Positions 33,501 to 48,031 are shown, counted from the first letter of the stretch. The stretch: 64,000 nucleotides of DNA from Coriaria nepalensis (GCA_027186245.1 CP114492.1:10382501-10446500), one strand, 5' to 3'. The notes: generated from the sequence alone by a model not told the origin. Translations and numbers: made by a program.

Positions 33501-34534
33501 TGATCGTCGCAAAAAGGACAAAGGACATGGGACAAAAAAGAAGATGAAGTGTACCACTGAAATGGCAGAGGTGAAGTATAATTTGTAGAGGAGCATATCA
33601 CTGATATAACCAGAGTACAACTCTACGAGAATATGATACAAAAAAAAATGAGCAAAGATTATCCCCTCACATAAAAAGTTTAAAGCAACACTTTGCTTGA
33701 CGAAGAGGGTAATTTATTTTTTCCTAATTTATTACTCTCTAAAAAGTCTCTATTTTATATACTCTTCAATCCAAATACCTTATTCACAAAAGCGTTGGAT
33801 GGGGTTGGCCGGCGATAACCGAAGTTGACTTTGGAACATACTGTTTGGTTTGGATTCCTTTAGCTGAACGTGTTTGACTGAATGGAAATTAGCATTAACG
33901 GAAACCATGGAGAAACCGTTAATGACGTGATTAGGAGCAAGCCTTGGGATTTCATTAAGTCTCTACCATGAATTGTTTCAAAGGGTGTAAGAGGAAACTG
34001 AGTTAGAGATGAAGGTGTTTGGTACCGACTCCCTACCGCAAAATGACACGCAGATATTCGGATTTGGCGACGGAGGATAAACGTAAGGCATAATGAAACT
34101 CAGTTTTTGCTCTATGATACTTGAGAAATAAGACAACAACAGACATACTGTTTGCTCTATGTCTGTTGTTGTCTTCTTTCTCATTCCTTCGTGAAGACCA
34201 GACCCAAAGGAATTGGTCGGTTGCATTCGCGCTCTGCACATGTGACAGTTCCCATTTCGCACCCCTCTGTTTCCAAATAAAAACAGAGCCGTAAGCCCAA
34301 CAAAACCAAACAAGTTATTGTTGCGTGTCTGACTTGCTAGGGCCGTGTTTTTATTTGGACCTCTAAAATCTCATGGCCGGAAAGCCCAGAAGCAAACAGA
34401 AACAATAAGAAGATCTGGACCGCCATTCAACACGTCGGATGAAGAAAAAGGAATAAGTATCCTTTTACTTTAATGCAAAATAACTAATAACAGAGATTAT
34501 AACAGAGTGTGAATTTCTTTCTTTGGGGAAAACC
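33501..34534. other. Gene-free spacer
   Basis: Spacer with an inverted duplication around 34133-34180 (ACAACAACAGACATA...ATGTCTGTTGTTGT) that could form a ~15-bp stem. The rest holds the promoter of the Mpv17 gene. No gene seen. Confidence 0.5.
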
Positions 34535-36189
34535 ATGGCAACTCTTCCTCTCAATAGCATCTTAGCTTCCCCTCTGCCTCTACTCACCAAATCCTGTAAA
34601 CCCAAATCTTCTCCTATTTTCCATATTTCGCTCACCAGAATATCAAATACGAGAATCTCGGATAAAAAGAGAAGAAATTGGGTCATTGGGTCGGTTACAG
34701 AGGGCAGAGATTTGATTGAAGTGAAGGAAACCAATTTGGATGATAGAGAGAACCAATTACCGGCTAATGGATTGGCAGAAGTTGACGAAGTTTCCTCTTC
34801 CTCTTCTCTCTATTCTAAAGGGAAAGGAAAAGATGATTCTCTTACTGGATTGCAAAGCAGAGCTATTAATGCTGCTATTGTTTTGGGTTTAGGAACATTT
34901 GCCGTGACTAAGTTACTCACAGTTGATCATGATTACTGGCAGGTGAGTAATCTCAAATACAATGCTTGATTTTATTTTATTTTTCCTGTTAATTTCCCGC
35001 CCTCTCATTTGTGATAATCTACGGTTTTTGGTTGTTTGTATAACTTTTATTCATTTCTTCCCCCTCTCCTTCTACTTGTTATCTATTTAATTTCAGGGAT
35101 GGACCTTTTATGAGATACTGAGATATGCACCGGAGCACAATTGGATTGCATATGAAGAAGCTCTGAAAAGAAATCCTGTTTTAGCGAAAATGGTGATAAG
35201 TGGGATTGTCTATTCAATAGGAGATTGGATTGCTCAAGTAGGTGCTTAGTTTGTTCCTCTATGAATTGTAAAAAACCTCAAAGTGCTTATCTTAGTATAC
35301 CTCCTTTTTTTTTTTTCATTAGCAGTTTCATTTAACGAGTGATTGCAGTGTTATGAAGGAAAACCTCTTTTCGAGTTGGATCGATCACGTACGTTCAGAT
35401 CGGGTCTTGTTGGGTTTACTCTTCATGGATCTCTCTCTCATTACTACTACCAATTTTGTGAGGTGATTTTTGGTGGTTATAATTTGACTTTTGCAAGCTA
35501 AATTCTTGACTTTCTATGTTGATAGCTGAAAATTGTTTACTTTGTTGTTTTTCTAGGCTCTTATCCCTTTCCAAAGCTGGTGGGTGGTACCGGCCAAAGT
35601 TGCCTTTGACCAAACAGTTTGGGCTGCAATTTGGAATAGCGTTTACTTTGTTGTCTTGGGATTACTTCGTTTTGAATCCCCGTCTAATATTTCCAGTGAA
35701 CTTAAATCAACCTTTTGGCCAATGCTAACTGTAAGACCCTCTATTTTTATTGTATATGCTTGTAAAGTCCTAGACCCAAAAAGGCCTTTTTGATTTACAG
35801 GCAGGGTGGAAGCTTTGGCCATTTGCGCATCTCATTACCTATGGTGTGATACCTGTAGAGCAGAGGCTTCTTTGGGTGGACTGTATCGAGCTTATCTGGG
35901 TTACCATACTTTCGACGTGAGTATCTTATTACATAAGATATGGGGTTGATTCCCTTATGCTATGTATTTTTATGAATCTAAATTTCATAGATGTCAAAAA
36001 GGTCCTCTTCTTTTGCAGTTATTCAAATGAGAAATCCGAAACCAAAATATCAGAGGCATCATCCGGAGAAAACTCTAATTCATCAAGCAATTGTCATGAG
36101 GTATGCTTACAATAGGCTGGACCACTTCCTTATCTTTCATATGGTAAGGTATTAATTCTATACACGGCTCTGTCTTTTTCCAGGACTAA
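34535..36189 (+). CDS. Mpv17/PMP22-family membrane protein, plastid-type leader
   Basis: Seven exons (34535-34942, 35097-35237, 35349-35462, 35557-35730, 35801-35916, 36019-36100, 36184-36189) total 1041 nt, 346 residues. A Ser/Thr-rich N-terminus (MATLPLNSILASPLPLLTKS) resembles a chloroplast transit peptide. A Ser-rich acidic linker and a first membrane span lead into the Mpv17 domain: GDWIAQ, RSGLVGFTLHGSLSHYYY, KVAFDQTVWAAIWN, and the signature WKLWPFAHLITYGVIPVEQR. Family members are small four-span proteins of peroxisomes, mitochondria or plastids with proposed channel roles; the plastid address is inferred from the leader. The last coding exon is two codons (D, stop). Confidence 0.9.
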
Positions 36190-37032
36190 ATAAATTTGGC
36201 CAATGTAGCGAAGGAAGCAGCATATCCTAACAGTAACAGTCATCAATAAGGACGATTAATGTGCTTTGCTGTTTGATGAGAGGATGGAAATGGCACTGCC
36301 CATAATTCAAAACCGCTCTTCATACATAATTCTGCTCTTTCATTTGGGGTTCTGGAAATATCGACGTTTGGAATATCTAATATAGTTTTGGATATTCAAT
36401 ATAGATGTAAACATTCAGTCGCGCATATATAGATATATGCATATATATGTATATTTTTCATGTAAGCTAGCTCTCCACGCCCCTATTGATATTCAATATA
36501 GATGTAAACATGATTCTTAATTAAAGTATCTTCTTTTCCAAGTGATTCCTTAATCGTGTTGGAAATGGATGCCCTCTTTAATAACTTGCATATCTTGAAG
36601 ACGGGAATAACTTTCATTACTTAAAGGTTGGTTGGAAATGGCTTACTCTACTTTGATAAGCTTCCACCTGGAAAATTGGGAAATCAGGTAGGTAAGCTTG
36701 TTCTGAAATCTGTAGCTTAGCGAAGTAGATTATACTGCATTCTCTATCTATCATTATCTCTAACTTAATACCAATTGATTTTCAATCCACTTCTTCTTTT
36801 TCTCTACCACTCTTTTAACCTCAAGTTTAGCTTTAAACTGATAACTACAACTGATAAAGCCCACTTGTCAATTCATCATCTTTACTAGTTTTTTGACAGA
36901 GACTAGAGAAAGCTGCAAGTCTAGCTTCCAAGATTGCATGGGAACATCTTATTTATAAAATCATTTTTACAATACGAGATTAAGGATATATGAAGATAGA
37001 TTAATACATGATTATACATGTATGAAAGAAGA
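36190..37032. other. Intergenic: convergent 3' flanks
   Basis: AT-rich 3' flanks. The phrase ATATTCAATATAGATGTAAACAT occurs twice (from about 36393 and 36489) as a short direct repeat. No gene seen. Confidence 0.5.
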
Positions 37033-37410
37033 TCAAGGTTTGGTTTTTGCCGGAATGGGACGACCTCTACGAGGATTAGGGACTTCAACACCAGGATTAG
37101 GAAGCAAAGTATCATCCCCACCTGGAATAAAACTCCCATATCTTCCTCTCCCACCTCCACTCCCCCCTCTATAAAACGGCGGAAGCCCTACTCGGCCAAC
37201 TCCTGGAATGAAAGCACTGCCTCCATCAGCTGCCCTGTATCTTCCCGCTCTCCTGTTTTGATATCCTGGAACTCTATATCTAAACGGGTTATTTGGTATA
37301 CGCGGCAGTCTAGGTGCAGCTTCACTGACATCTGATATTACTAGAATAATGCTAGTGATGATCATAAGTAGAGCCATTATTGAACCTAGATGGTCTCTGT
37401 ATAAAGTCAT
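37033..37410 (-). CDS. Putative secreted cell-wall protein
   Basis: One exon, 125 residues. A signal peptide (SIMALLMIITSIILVISDVSEAA) precedes a basic, Gly/Pro/Arg-rich mature part with FIPGVGRVG, GSFIPGGDDTLLPNPG and VEVPNP. The DDT.LPNPG.EVPNP ending is shared with a small plant family called putative cell wall protein precursors (Arabidopsis At2g20870 type, from memory). No catalytic domain; a structural apoplast role is inferred. Alternative start at the second Met (LGSIM) would keep the signal peptide. Confidence 0.78.
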   Translation of the reverse strand: MTLYRDHLGSIMALLMIITSIILVISDVSEAAPRLPRIPNNPFRYRVPGYQNRRAGRYRAADGGSAFIPGVGRVGLPPFYRGGSGGGRGRYGSFIPGGDDTLLPNPGVEVPNPRRGRPIPAKTKP

Positions 37411-38289
37411 TGTGAAAAAGGCTAGAAGGAAATGAATTAAGGATTCTTGGATATGAGGAAGTGAAGATGAACTTCAAACTTGAAATTCTTCATATAGAGA
37501 GATTTGGAGGGAGGTGGGTGAAGATATGGCGGTGGAATAAAAGAGGTTGTTGCCTTGAAATTACCCTATGACATGTTTTACATGGATTAATGCATGCATG
37601 CATATGGGGGAGAGTGCGAAACGTGATCTGCAGAAAAGCAGAGAGGGGAGGCTAATAATTTTGTAATAATGTGTCGTCCTGATTGATTTTTCGATCCATT
37701 CATGCTTGTGGCAGTGGTACGTTGGTCGTTCTGGTGTGTAATGAATGAATTGATGCAATAAAGTGTTAAAAATTTGGACTTTCTTTCTGTTTCTATTCCT
37801 CACATGTTTACGAGTGTATCTGTTGCCAACAGCTTCTGCGGCTTATAAATGGAGTCTCCAAGTGGACGAACCAGAAAACAGAGAATGAGCTCTGCTTTTA
37901 TTGTTTTGACAGTTGACACATCACCATTCGAACATATGATTAACCACTTATCTAACCATTTGTTTTTGATTTGATTTGTAGTTGTTTCCAGGACAAAACT
38001 ACAGTTCGATAGATGGCAACCCGAATCATAGATCAAGCTCAAAGTCAGATTTTTCTGGAATACAGATGAAGAGTTTGGAGTTAAGTCAAACTTGGTCAAT
38101 TAAGAAGTTTAAAAACTGGTTGTTGTAGTACCAAATGAAGTAAAATTATCTTATTTGTTAGAAACAAAATAAGGAAGTGCAATTGTATTTATACCAACTA
38201 CAAATGAATCAGTCTAGTCCCATGTTGAAAGGTATTACCTACAATTTTTCTGGGGGCAACAACAGCAATAAAGGGTTGGACTTGAAATT
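37411..38289. other. Gene-free spacer
   Basis: Promoter side of the cell-wall gene and 3' flank of PP2C. Repeated GCATGCATGCAT (37593-37604) RY-type motifs. No gene seen. Confidence 0.5.
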
Positions 38290-40083
38290 TCATGAAACTT
38301 GAGGGGAATTATTGACCCTTTCCTCTGAGAATCTGGGAAGTTGAACGAGGGAATTCACTCTCGTAATGCCTTCCAAACCCGAATAGCTCTGATCTTCACC
38401 TAATACAGTTTCTTCATCATGACCTTCAACTTCAACCTGTACTCGGGCAAAAGTACTCTTATTTTCTTCAGATGATCTAACGGTGTTATTCCTCTGCAAA
38501 GACGGCTCAGACTTCTGCCCATCATCTTCTTCTTCTACAGCATTAGCAGAATGATCAAGTTGTAGAATTGCAGAGGAGTAACATTGTTCTTCATAATCAG
38601 ATTCGGAGTCCATTTTCCCATCCAAAAACAAGCAAACCACTGCGCAATCATCCATTTTAGAAGTTGGGTACTTGAGGTTCCACTCACGAGCCGCTGACTC
38701 AACCACGGTCCTAGCCGCTGAGGATCGGATTGAAGCCAATGAGACTATCTCAACCACCTCTTCATTGCTTAATACATCCCAAACCTGTAATAACCAGAAC
38801 TCATATGATCCTTGTCTGGAAAAAAAAAAAACCATGGGGGGTGGATGAATCAAAGGACTTTGTTATTACCCCATCTGAGGCAAGAACTATGAATTGATCT
38901 CTGTCTGTAAGAATCCGGTGCGAGAACTCGGGTACAGAGATCACACCATAATCCTTCAAACAGAAATCCCCAAATGCCCGAGCCATCGCTAATCCAGGTG
39001 CATCATCAAAGGGCAACCATACTCTAGGCACTTCCGGCTCATCTTGTAGGGCAAAGACTCTACCTTTACACCGTTTTATCCTTTCAGCTTCTCCTACAAA
39101 TATATCAACCATTAAAAGAAAAAAATTCATTGCAAAATCAAATATAGCAACAATTTCAGTTTCCTGAGACATACTTGGTAAATCAGGTTTTAAATCAACA
39201 GTCAATTGCGTTGCGACCATAGAATCATTGCTGTCCTTAGATCCAAGGATTGCTCGAGAATCCCCTATATATCCCATAAAAAGATTTGAACCCTGAGGAT
39301 AAAACCAAATTTAGAAAACAACACAAGAAGGAAAAAGACGCGGTAAGTAAAAATTGTTGCTTTTTATTCATACCTGTTTGACTATAGTTACAGCAGTACT
39401 ACCACTACAAAAGCAGCCCAAATTAGGATGTGATCTGAGCTCTTTATCCATAGCCTTGTACGATTTCAAGAAAGCCTCACGCCACAAAGAATTCATTTCA
39501 TCCTCAACCAAGCTATCCTTCCCGGAATCTCCATCTCCAGAATCAGAGTTCTTCAGATTCTTTTTGAAACAGGTATTACCGGACCCATTTTGCTTTGACT
39601 GAGAAGAATGCAGTGAAGAGAGAAGCTTAATAGGCAATGCATCCCTCACTTTTCTCGCAACAAGGTGCCCATGGGGTCCATGACCATCAAATACACCGCA
39701 AAATGTCGCATCTGACATGAAATCCTACAGAAAAATTGAAACCCGAGGTGGGGAAGATTAAACCACTAAAAAAGAAATTGAAAGGATAATCACCACTTAA
39801 GACTTGTAAATAGCATTTTACTTACTTCCCATACAATCATTGCATCCTGGTTTATGCCCTTCCGACCCTGCTGTGTGAATATACACGAAGTTCGACTCTT
39901 TCCATTCATAAAAATCCGATTGGGTATGGACGGTAAATTCTTAAGAGAAACAATGTGATTGGAGAAGGTTTTCTTTGTTTTCTTTCTCGCGTAAAGTTTA
40001 AGAGCTGAGAATGAGGGAGCTTTTTCTCCATTGCTCCCATTCTTGAAAGCATTCTTATGACTAGTAGAGACACAAGCACCCAT
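38290..40083 (-). CDS. Protein phosphatase 2C (clade E-like), MGACVS start
   Basis: Mg/Mn-dependent Ser/Thr phosphatase. Five exons (39826-40083, 39374-39724, 39175-39292, 38870-39093, 38290-38784) give 481 residues. It starts MGACVSTSHK, a plausible myristoylation plus palmitoylation site. PP2C motifs follow in order: TQQGRKGINQD, GVFDGHGPHGH (metal Asp), GYIGDSRA, LTVDLKPDLP, ALQDEPEVPRVWLPF, MARAFGDFCLKDYGV, VLASDGVWDVLSNEEVV and MDDCAVVCLFLD. The acidic Ser-rich tail of about 110 residues is non-catalytic. The exon order and the EVPRVWLP motif fit clade E phosphatases, not the ABA-coreceptor clade A. Confidence 0.93.
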
Positions 40084-42046
40084 TTCTCAGCCCAAGAAAG
40101 AAGACATTAGTAGATTTGTATCAAAGAGGTTCTTTTTCTATGTGGGAGATTACATTCACATAAAATTCTGAAATTCCTAGAAGAGTCAAATGGAAGATAA
40201 GACCAGCTTAATGCTGAAGACTTCTGAAATCAAAACATTGAGTGAGTCAATGACGAAACCGGCTGAACCTGAACAAAGCAAGAAGACAATTGGTTAAAAT
40301 ATTCAATTGTTTAATCCACAAAACCAAGAAACATAAGCACAAAAAAAAAAAAAAAAAAACCCATTACTTATGTCATAAACTAGGCCTCCATGTGAACAAG
40401 ATATAGAATATACTAAAAAAAAGGTTGTCCTGATCAGTTTGTCCCTCATGAGATTCACATTGAAATAAACAAAGTGGTAAGACATTGTTTAATTCAATGA
40501 GTAACTCTGGAAAAAAAAAAAGAGACTAATTTATTAGAAAAAATCATCTGGTGTAATAGAAAATAATTTCAGACAGCACACCATAACCAATGCAAGTCAA
40601 CTAATTACAAGCCAGAAAATAAGAAATCGGTCAAGTTCTTCCGATCAATCAAGGGTCAAGGAGCAATTTTTACAAGTCCCTCTGTTTTATCGGAAAGGCA
40701 AAAGATAGGTATTGACTCTTAAAAGAGCAGAGAGAGAGAAAGAGAGAGATGGAACCATCTCAAATTATCATACCTAGTGGAAGGAAGAGGTTAGGCAAAG
40801 AAAGCATAACATAGAGCACAAGACATATGTAAGCAGCAAAAGGCAGAATTTTGAAGAAGAATATTTATTAAAAAAAAATCAACTTTCCATTTGATCCGTG
40901 GAAAAATACTCGTAAACTTTATACTGAAATTTGTATAGTAAAAGCAAAAAAGAAAAAGAAAATCCCTTCACCCAGGTTTCTCGCAGTAACAACAGAGCTT
41001 GATGAGTATCAATGGAGTGGGAGAAAGAATAACAAAGCAAAAAAGAAAGTATACGAGTTTGATTTCCCTCTTCACTTGAGAGAATACCAAGAAGGGGGGA
41101 TAAGGCTAAAAAACAGGGGGGAACAGAAAAGGACGAAAAAAAGGCATGATTTTGTCAAAACAGAATCAAAGATAACAAAAAAGCAAGCGCCAAAGCAAAA
41201 TAGATCCAACTAGCAATTATATATATATATATAATTTTTTATTTTTTATTTTTTTTGGCCACATTTATATTACTTGACGGAGTGGCAAAAACTGACTACT
41301 ATGCTCTTTTCGGTAGAAAAAAAATAAAGAAGAAGAAAAGAAATGAAGATCAAAAGTATTAACGCAACTTAATTACTGAAATTTCAAAACTTTCACCCTC
41401 TTCTCCTTACCTCTTTTTTTCCCAGTCACCAAACGAAACCCAAAACTCCAATCTGAGCTTTTCCTCAGAGAAAGTAACCAAACCGAAGTATACAAGTAGA
41501 GCAGAAAAACAAAGGAGTAATAAACTAATCAAGCATGCAGAATTGCAGATCGTCTTTACCTAAAACAGTCTTGGATTAGAACTACTAAGTACCAAGTCCC
41601 AAAATTCAAGCAAATGGAGTCATACCCAGAAAGCATAAATGAGTAAGGGAGCAGAGAAAGAGCCAAAGGACGTGCTCGATTCCTGCAATGAACAAGTTAA
41701 AACAGAGCAAAAGAAAGAAGACAGAGATTCAGAGGGTGTGAGAGATTTTCCTTTTAGTTTAGCGACAGACTGGAAGTCACCGCATCGTTAGTCATCAGAG
41801 CAAAGGAGTAAATGCAAGGGCAGTGGCACTACCGGAGAGCGAGAGAAGAGAGAGAGAGAGAGAGGATCATTAATATCTTACAGGTTTCTGCATTTATTAC
41901 AGTTCCACTATCATATTCTTATATCTTTTTACCTATAAGTAATAAAATAGAAAAATAATTTAATATAAATAACAAATAAATAAATATAAACTAAATAAAA
42001 AAATTAAAATAACTATTTCACTTCTAATAAATAATAAAATAAAATA
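40084..42046. other. Upstream region of PP2C, probable 5' leader
   Basis: No protein gene. The GA-rich run at 41847-41866 reads CTCTCTCT on the minus strand and could mark a 5' leader start near 41860, with one or more leader introns before 40083. An (AT)n run lies at 41220-41232. From 41930 to 42050 the DNA is very AT-rich. Confidence 0.45.
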
Positions 42047-42169
42047 TTACATTTCTTCACAAAAGTTTCCCTCTCTCTCGTCTCCGTATCTTCGTAGAGA
42101 AAGAAGAGTGAGAGAGTGTGAATCGACTACCATCCATCCATCCAGCACGGCACGGCACGGCACACAGTC

Positions 42170-42197
42170 AGCATCATCATCATCATCATCATCATCA
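42170..42197. repeat. CAT trinucleotide microsatellite
   Basis: About nine uninterrupted CAT units, preceded by a GGCAC pentamer run (about 42146-42162). Likely variable between individuals. Confidence 0.9.
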
Positions 42198-44472
42198 GGC
42201 AGTAACTTCGAAATTACTTCTGTAACATCTAAGTAAAACAAACGTATCATCTGATGAGAGCGGAGGGTGGAAAATCTGGGACGGGACTGAATGTTGAACA
42301 TTCCAAGAACAGGAAAGCAGGCCGGTCTGACACTATAAGACTTTAGGTCATATGTGACGTGGCATTCACAGAATGGAGAATAAAAAACACTATACACAAA
42401 GTATGTCTAGTCTAGTCACCTCCTATCCTCATACTAGTGCCTGTTTCGCTGTCACTTTTGCATTTTTTCAAAGGTAAAATGGAGTTAACGATCTAATTAA
42501 TCTCTGTAGATTAGGATGGAGGGAAAATTTGCATGGGCCTAACTGGGCCCAGCCCAACGTAACATTGCACCATCATATTATCCTTATCCATTTGCCGCCA
42601 ATGTCATGCATGATGCATGCATGATTCCCGCTCTGTTCATACGAGATTACGTAAATTAATTTAGAAAAACTAATGTATATTCAGAAACCTTTCGGTTATA
42701 GTTAAAAGCCCAGGCGGGAGATGAGGTCAAAGGCTTCGATCAAGACCAAAAGACCAATAATACCTTAAACTAATCACTGTGTTTGATATAGCTAATTAAG
42801 GCTATAAATCCCCAACCGTCAAACCCAGCAGGCCATTACTTTAATGCTACGACCTCCTTTATCTTCCGACCGATAGATAATATATATATATATAATAAAA
42901 ATTAGATTTTAAAATAAATAATAAATTTATTAATTTTAATATAATGTTAATTAATAAAAATATATTTTATTATATAATTTAAGTATTAAATAAATATATT
43001 TTATACGTTCATAAAGATATTGTATATATGCTCCTATGTATATAATAGTGTATGTATAGATGCTTGTGTCACAAGTTATCTGTTACTTTCTGCAACGAGT
43101 TAAGTGGAGAGAAGCAGTCACGGACTACGCACTCGCTTTTCATTTGTTGCATGTTATTATTATCACATCATCACGTGGCCTTCATTTCTTTATAGTATGG
43201 GCTGAGAAATGGACTTTCTTCAAAGTTCAGTCCTTTACAACAAATTGTCTTCACTTTTGTTATCTTGCGTTCATATGCTTCTCCACCTTATACAGTTTCT
43301 ACCTACCTATACTATACTCTTCCACTCCAGGCTCCACGTGTCTAAGTCTATCAACCTTTTTCTTTTTAGAAAATGATTCGGAAATTAAATACAATAAATT
43401 TGATATAAAATATGATAAATTAATAAATTTTAGGTGATATATAAATTAAATTTAAATATAATATAATAAATTGATGGGCCATTTGGACATTTTTAGTTAC
43501 TTGTTGGGCTTCATCTTGGACCAGATCCCCAACCCATAGAATCCATTCAGCTAAAAGATCTGAATAGGCCCAATAACTATTTGGTTATTATCTGGAATGG
43601 GCCTTGAAAAACATGCACCGTGACATAAAGTAGGAGCAAAGTTGTTCTTCAGAATCTGTTTTCTGTAATTAAATTGGTAACATGATTACATCTCCATCTG
43701 GGTACGGGGATGGGTCAATCGTCCATGGAAAAAAAAAAAAAAGTGTCATTTATTGGGCAACAACTGGGCCCACTTAAGACTTACTTTTTGGGGCTGACAG
43801 ATATGAACGATGACAGTATTAACATGCTAAATCCTATAGTAATCTAGTTCCTAATTCCTATACCATTTCCCTAAGCAAAACGAATCGTCGAAATAGAACT
43901 TTCCGATATATACGGCAATGAATGAGCAGGTAGGAAGAAGTTTTTTCTCTTCCCATTTCTATGCTTTGAAGAAATATCTAAAAGTAGTAGGCAATGAGAG
44001 AATTCATGTCAAGTTGGAATTATTCAGAATATATCTCTAGTCGGAAACAAAACTCTGTAAGCTCTTAACATTTGCTTCGGTCGGCTCTTCTATTTCGTCG
44101 ACGAGTCGGATTGGTTTCACTTTCTCACCATTATTTTAAGAGACCGGAATTCTGACAACAATCACAACTATTCTGCCATAAAACTTGGGTTTCTGAAGTC
44201 GAATAATTTAACGTCGAACCATTTTGACATTTCGTAAGAGTAAATAACCGTGTCTTGAGTATAAGATTGCATTGATTGCATTTACAGATGTATGAAAGGA
44301 GAAAACAGAGAGGGAGCTCGATTTCTCTCTACAGTTAACGATGGTGAGTAGGAAAGATACTAAATGAGGGAAAAAGAACCGAGCAAGAACGACAAAGAAA
44401 ACAGATTTGAATCTGACAGCATTCGCAGAGAAGACTCTGTGAACAGAGAAATGAGCAAAATCAAAGAAAAAG

Positions 44473-44512
<40 letters not shown>

Positions 44513-44775
44513 GATTATCCGTGAATTTTGCCGACCAATTGTCAAAAAATAGAATTCCATTGCGTGAAAAACCATTTCTTTTTCCATTGGAAATATTAAA
44601 ATCCGGGAAAATTCTCAACCCCATTTCCCCTTTTTCTCTCTCTCTCTCTCTGCATTTTTTTTTTTAATTATTAATGTTCTTTTGAAGGTGGGATTCTTCT
44701 GTTCTCTCAGGTTTGAGGGAGACTCTGAATCTCTCTCCTCCCCCCCCCCATCTTTCTCTCTCCTAAATCCAGAAC
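42198..44775. other. Gene-free spacer upstream of the DUF789 gene
   Basis: AT-rich blocks at 42870-43060 and 43370-43470, no convincing gene. A (GA)n run lies at 44478-44509 and CT-rich leader-like DNA at 44630-44770, the probable 5' leader of the next gene. Confidence 0.5.
44478..44509. repeat. GA dinucleotide microsatellite
   Basis: About sixteen GA units in the leader/promoter region of the DUF789 gene; a matching CT run follows at 44634-44651. Confidence 0.88.
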
Positions 44776-46156
44776 ATGATCTTCGATGAAGGGTCAATGC
44801 ACTCCAACCTTAATTGCTTTCTCCATGGCATCACACCGGAAGTCCAATCCAAATTCCTAAACAAAGTTTGCTCTGTTTTTTCCTTTTCAAAATTCTCACC
44901 CATTTTTGTTTCAGATGAGTCTCATTTGTTTTTTTTATTGTTGGTTGTTCTGTTTTCCAAGAATGAGATTAGGAAACTGAATCGTCTATGGCATCCATGG
45001 GAAAGAGAAAATGTTGAGTATTTCACATTGGGGAATCTCTGGAATTGTTATGATGAATGGAGCGCATACGGAGCAGGAGTACCTATCAGCTTGAACAATG
45101 GCGAAACCCTTGTTCAATATTACGTCCCTTATCTCTCTGCAATCCAAATTTTCACAAGCTATTCATCATCAATCAGCAGCTTCAGGTATCAATTTGTCTG
45201 GGTTTCTTACTAATCCTAATTGGGTTTCTTACTAATTGGATGGAGGGTGGTGGTTTCAGGGATATTGCAGCGGAATCTGGTGAGGGTGAGACTAGGGATT
45301 GGTTTAGTGATAGTTGCAGTGACGAGAGTGATTTGTGGAGATGGGATGGATCCTCATCTTCAGAGGAAGGAGGTGGGTTTGAGAAAGAAACCATTTTGAG
45401 TCAGCAGAAGCTGCTGCCTAACGAGCGGCTTGGCAACCTCTATTTTCACTACTTTGAGAGATTAACTCCATATGGAAGAGCTCCTCTTTTTGACAAGGTT
45501 TTCATTTTTTCTTCATATCCTTCTGTTTCTGACCATTTACTTAGAATCTTTGTCCAAAAGGTTAATACTGCTTTTCAGATTAATGGATTCAGCAGAAGAT
45601 ACCCGGGTTTAATGTCATTGAGAAGTGTTGATCTTTCACCTGCTAGTTGGATGGCAGTGGCTTGGTCTCTCCCTCCCTCTGTCTCACATATCTCTGTTTC
45701 TCTCTGTCTCTCATTCATCATATCATGAGATGATATGTTTTTATGTTCAGGTACCCAATTTATCACATTCCAATGGGAAGAACAATCAAGGACTTGTCAA
45801 CATGCTTTCTCACCTACCACACTCTATCATCTTCATTCCAAGGTATCTAATAATCTCTCTCTCTCTCCCTCTCTTTATTGGCCCTGTAAATTTCTTGGCT
45901 GATATGCAAGAGTGGAGACATTTTAGATGAGTTCGAGGGCGATAGGAAAATGGAAAAAGGTGGTGAAGGAATAGTAAGTCTTGCACCATTTGGTTTGGCC
46001 ACATACAAGTTGCAGGGAAGCGTGTGGGGATCAGGCAATGAAGGTAGGGACCAAGAGAAAATGGGGTCGCTTTTGAGCGTGGCTGACTCTTGGCTAAAGC
46101 AACTTAGGGTCCACCACCATGACTTCAACTACTTCACTGCAACTCGTTGTGGCTGA
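44776..46156 (+). CDS. DUF789 family protein
   Basis: Six exons (44776-44865, 44962-45185, 45260-45497, 45579-45664, 45751-45842, 45918-46156) give 322 residues. Family landmarks: a short [14 protein letters not shown] start, [35 protein letters not shown], an acidic Ser-rich linker ([11 protein letters not shown]), [52 protein letters not shown] and [13 protein letters not shown]. The function of the family is unknown; members are soluble and probably nuclear or cytosolic. The last acceptor must be the AG at 45916-45917; the two AGs just upstream break the frame. Intron 1 (96 nt) is in phase and has no stop. Confidence 0.88.
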
Positions 46157-46822
46157 TCACAACTTAACTTCCGATCAAATGGGGTATTCGTATAACCACC
46201 GATCATAGCCTGGTGTGATGTGCATGCGAATTGAGGCTCTTTCTTGGCTGCTGTGTTAAACCATATGTTCTTGGTGCATAGAGACAGGCTGTTGATGTTT
46301 CTCAAGAAGAGATGAGAGTTTGATTAAGAAGGGTCATTCTGTCTAGGTAACTAGCTTCCTGTTTGGATTTCGAACCCTTTTTTTCTGTTTTTTTAGCCCC
46401 TAATGGGTTGGTAATGGAGAATTGGGACAAGAGAGGGGAAAATGTAAAGAATTTGTGTAGTGCTTATTGATTTGCCAGTATCAATTTTGACTCTTCACTT
46501 CTACCTGTTTCTGGGAACAATTTTCTTAAGATATATAACCTAGAATCAGCTCTAGAATGACTATTTTGCAACACCAAATTCAAGGGTTAGATTTAGTTTT
46601 GCGCAAAAAGTATTGATTGTTATGGCGCCATTATAGATCCTAAATGAGTAAATGATAATACGTGACAGCCATGCAGCAAACAACACGTCACGGCTACTCA
46701 ACGCACGTTATAGACAATCCATCACCTCATTACGACCCACCCAAAAAAAAAAAAAAAGACAAAAAAAAGACAAACTTGAAAGCCTTGTATGGTTGAGCCA
46801 ATAAAAGGAAAGCCCAGTAATG
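46157..46822. other. Intergenic: convergent 3' flanks
   Basis: 3' untranslated sequence of the DUF789 gene followed by spacer with A-runs near 46743-46768. No gene seen. Confidence 0.5.

Positions 46823-48031
<1,209 letters not shown>

Noticed and set aside
43060..43437. 125-aa plus-strand ORF in the AT-rich spacer
   Set aside because: Hydrophobic by T-richness alone, no family resemblance, no supporting exons.
44208..44624. 138-aa minus-strand ORF and its neighbours around the GA repeat
   Set aside because: They are produced by the (GA)n/(CT)n microsatellite and show no family resemblance.
45843..45917. Apparent frameshift at the last intron of the DUF789 gene
   Set aside because: The first two AG acceptors (45910, 45912) break the frame, but the AG at 45916-45917 restores it (Q|DILDEFEG), so the gene is intact.
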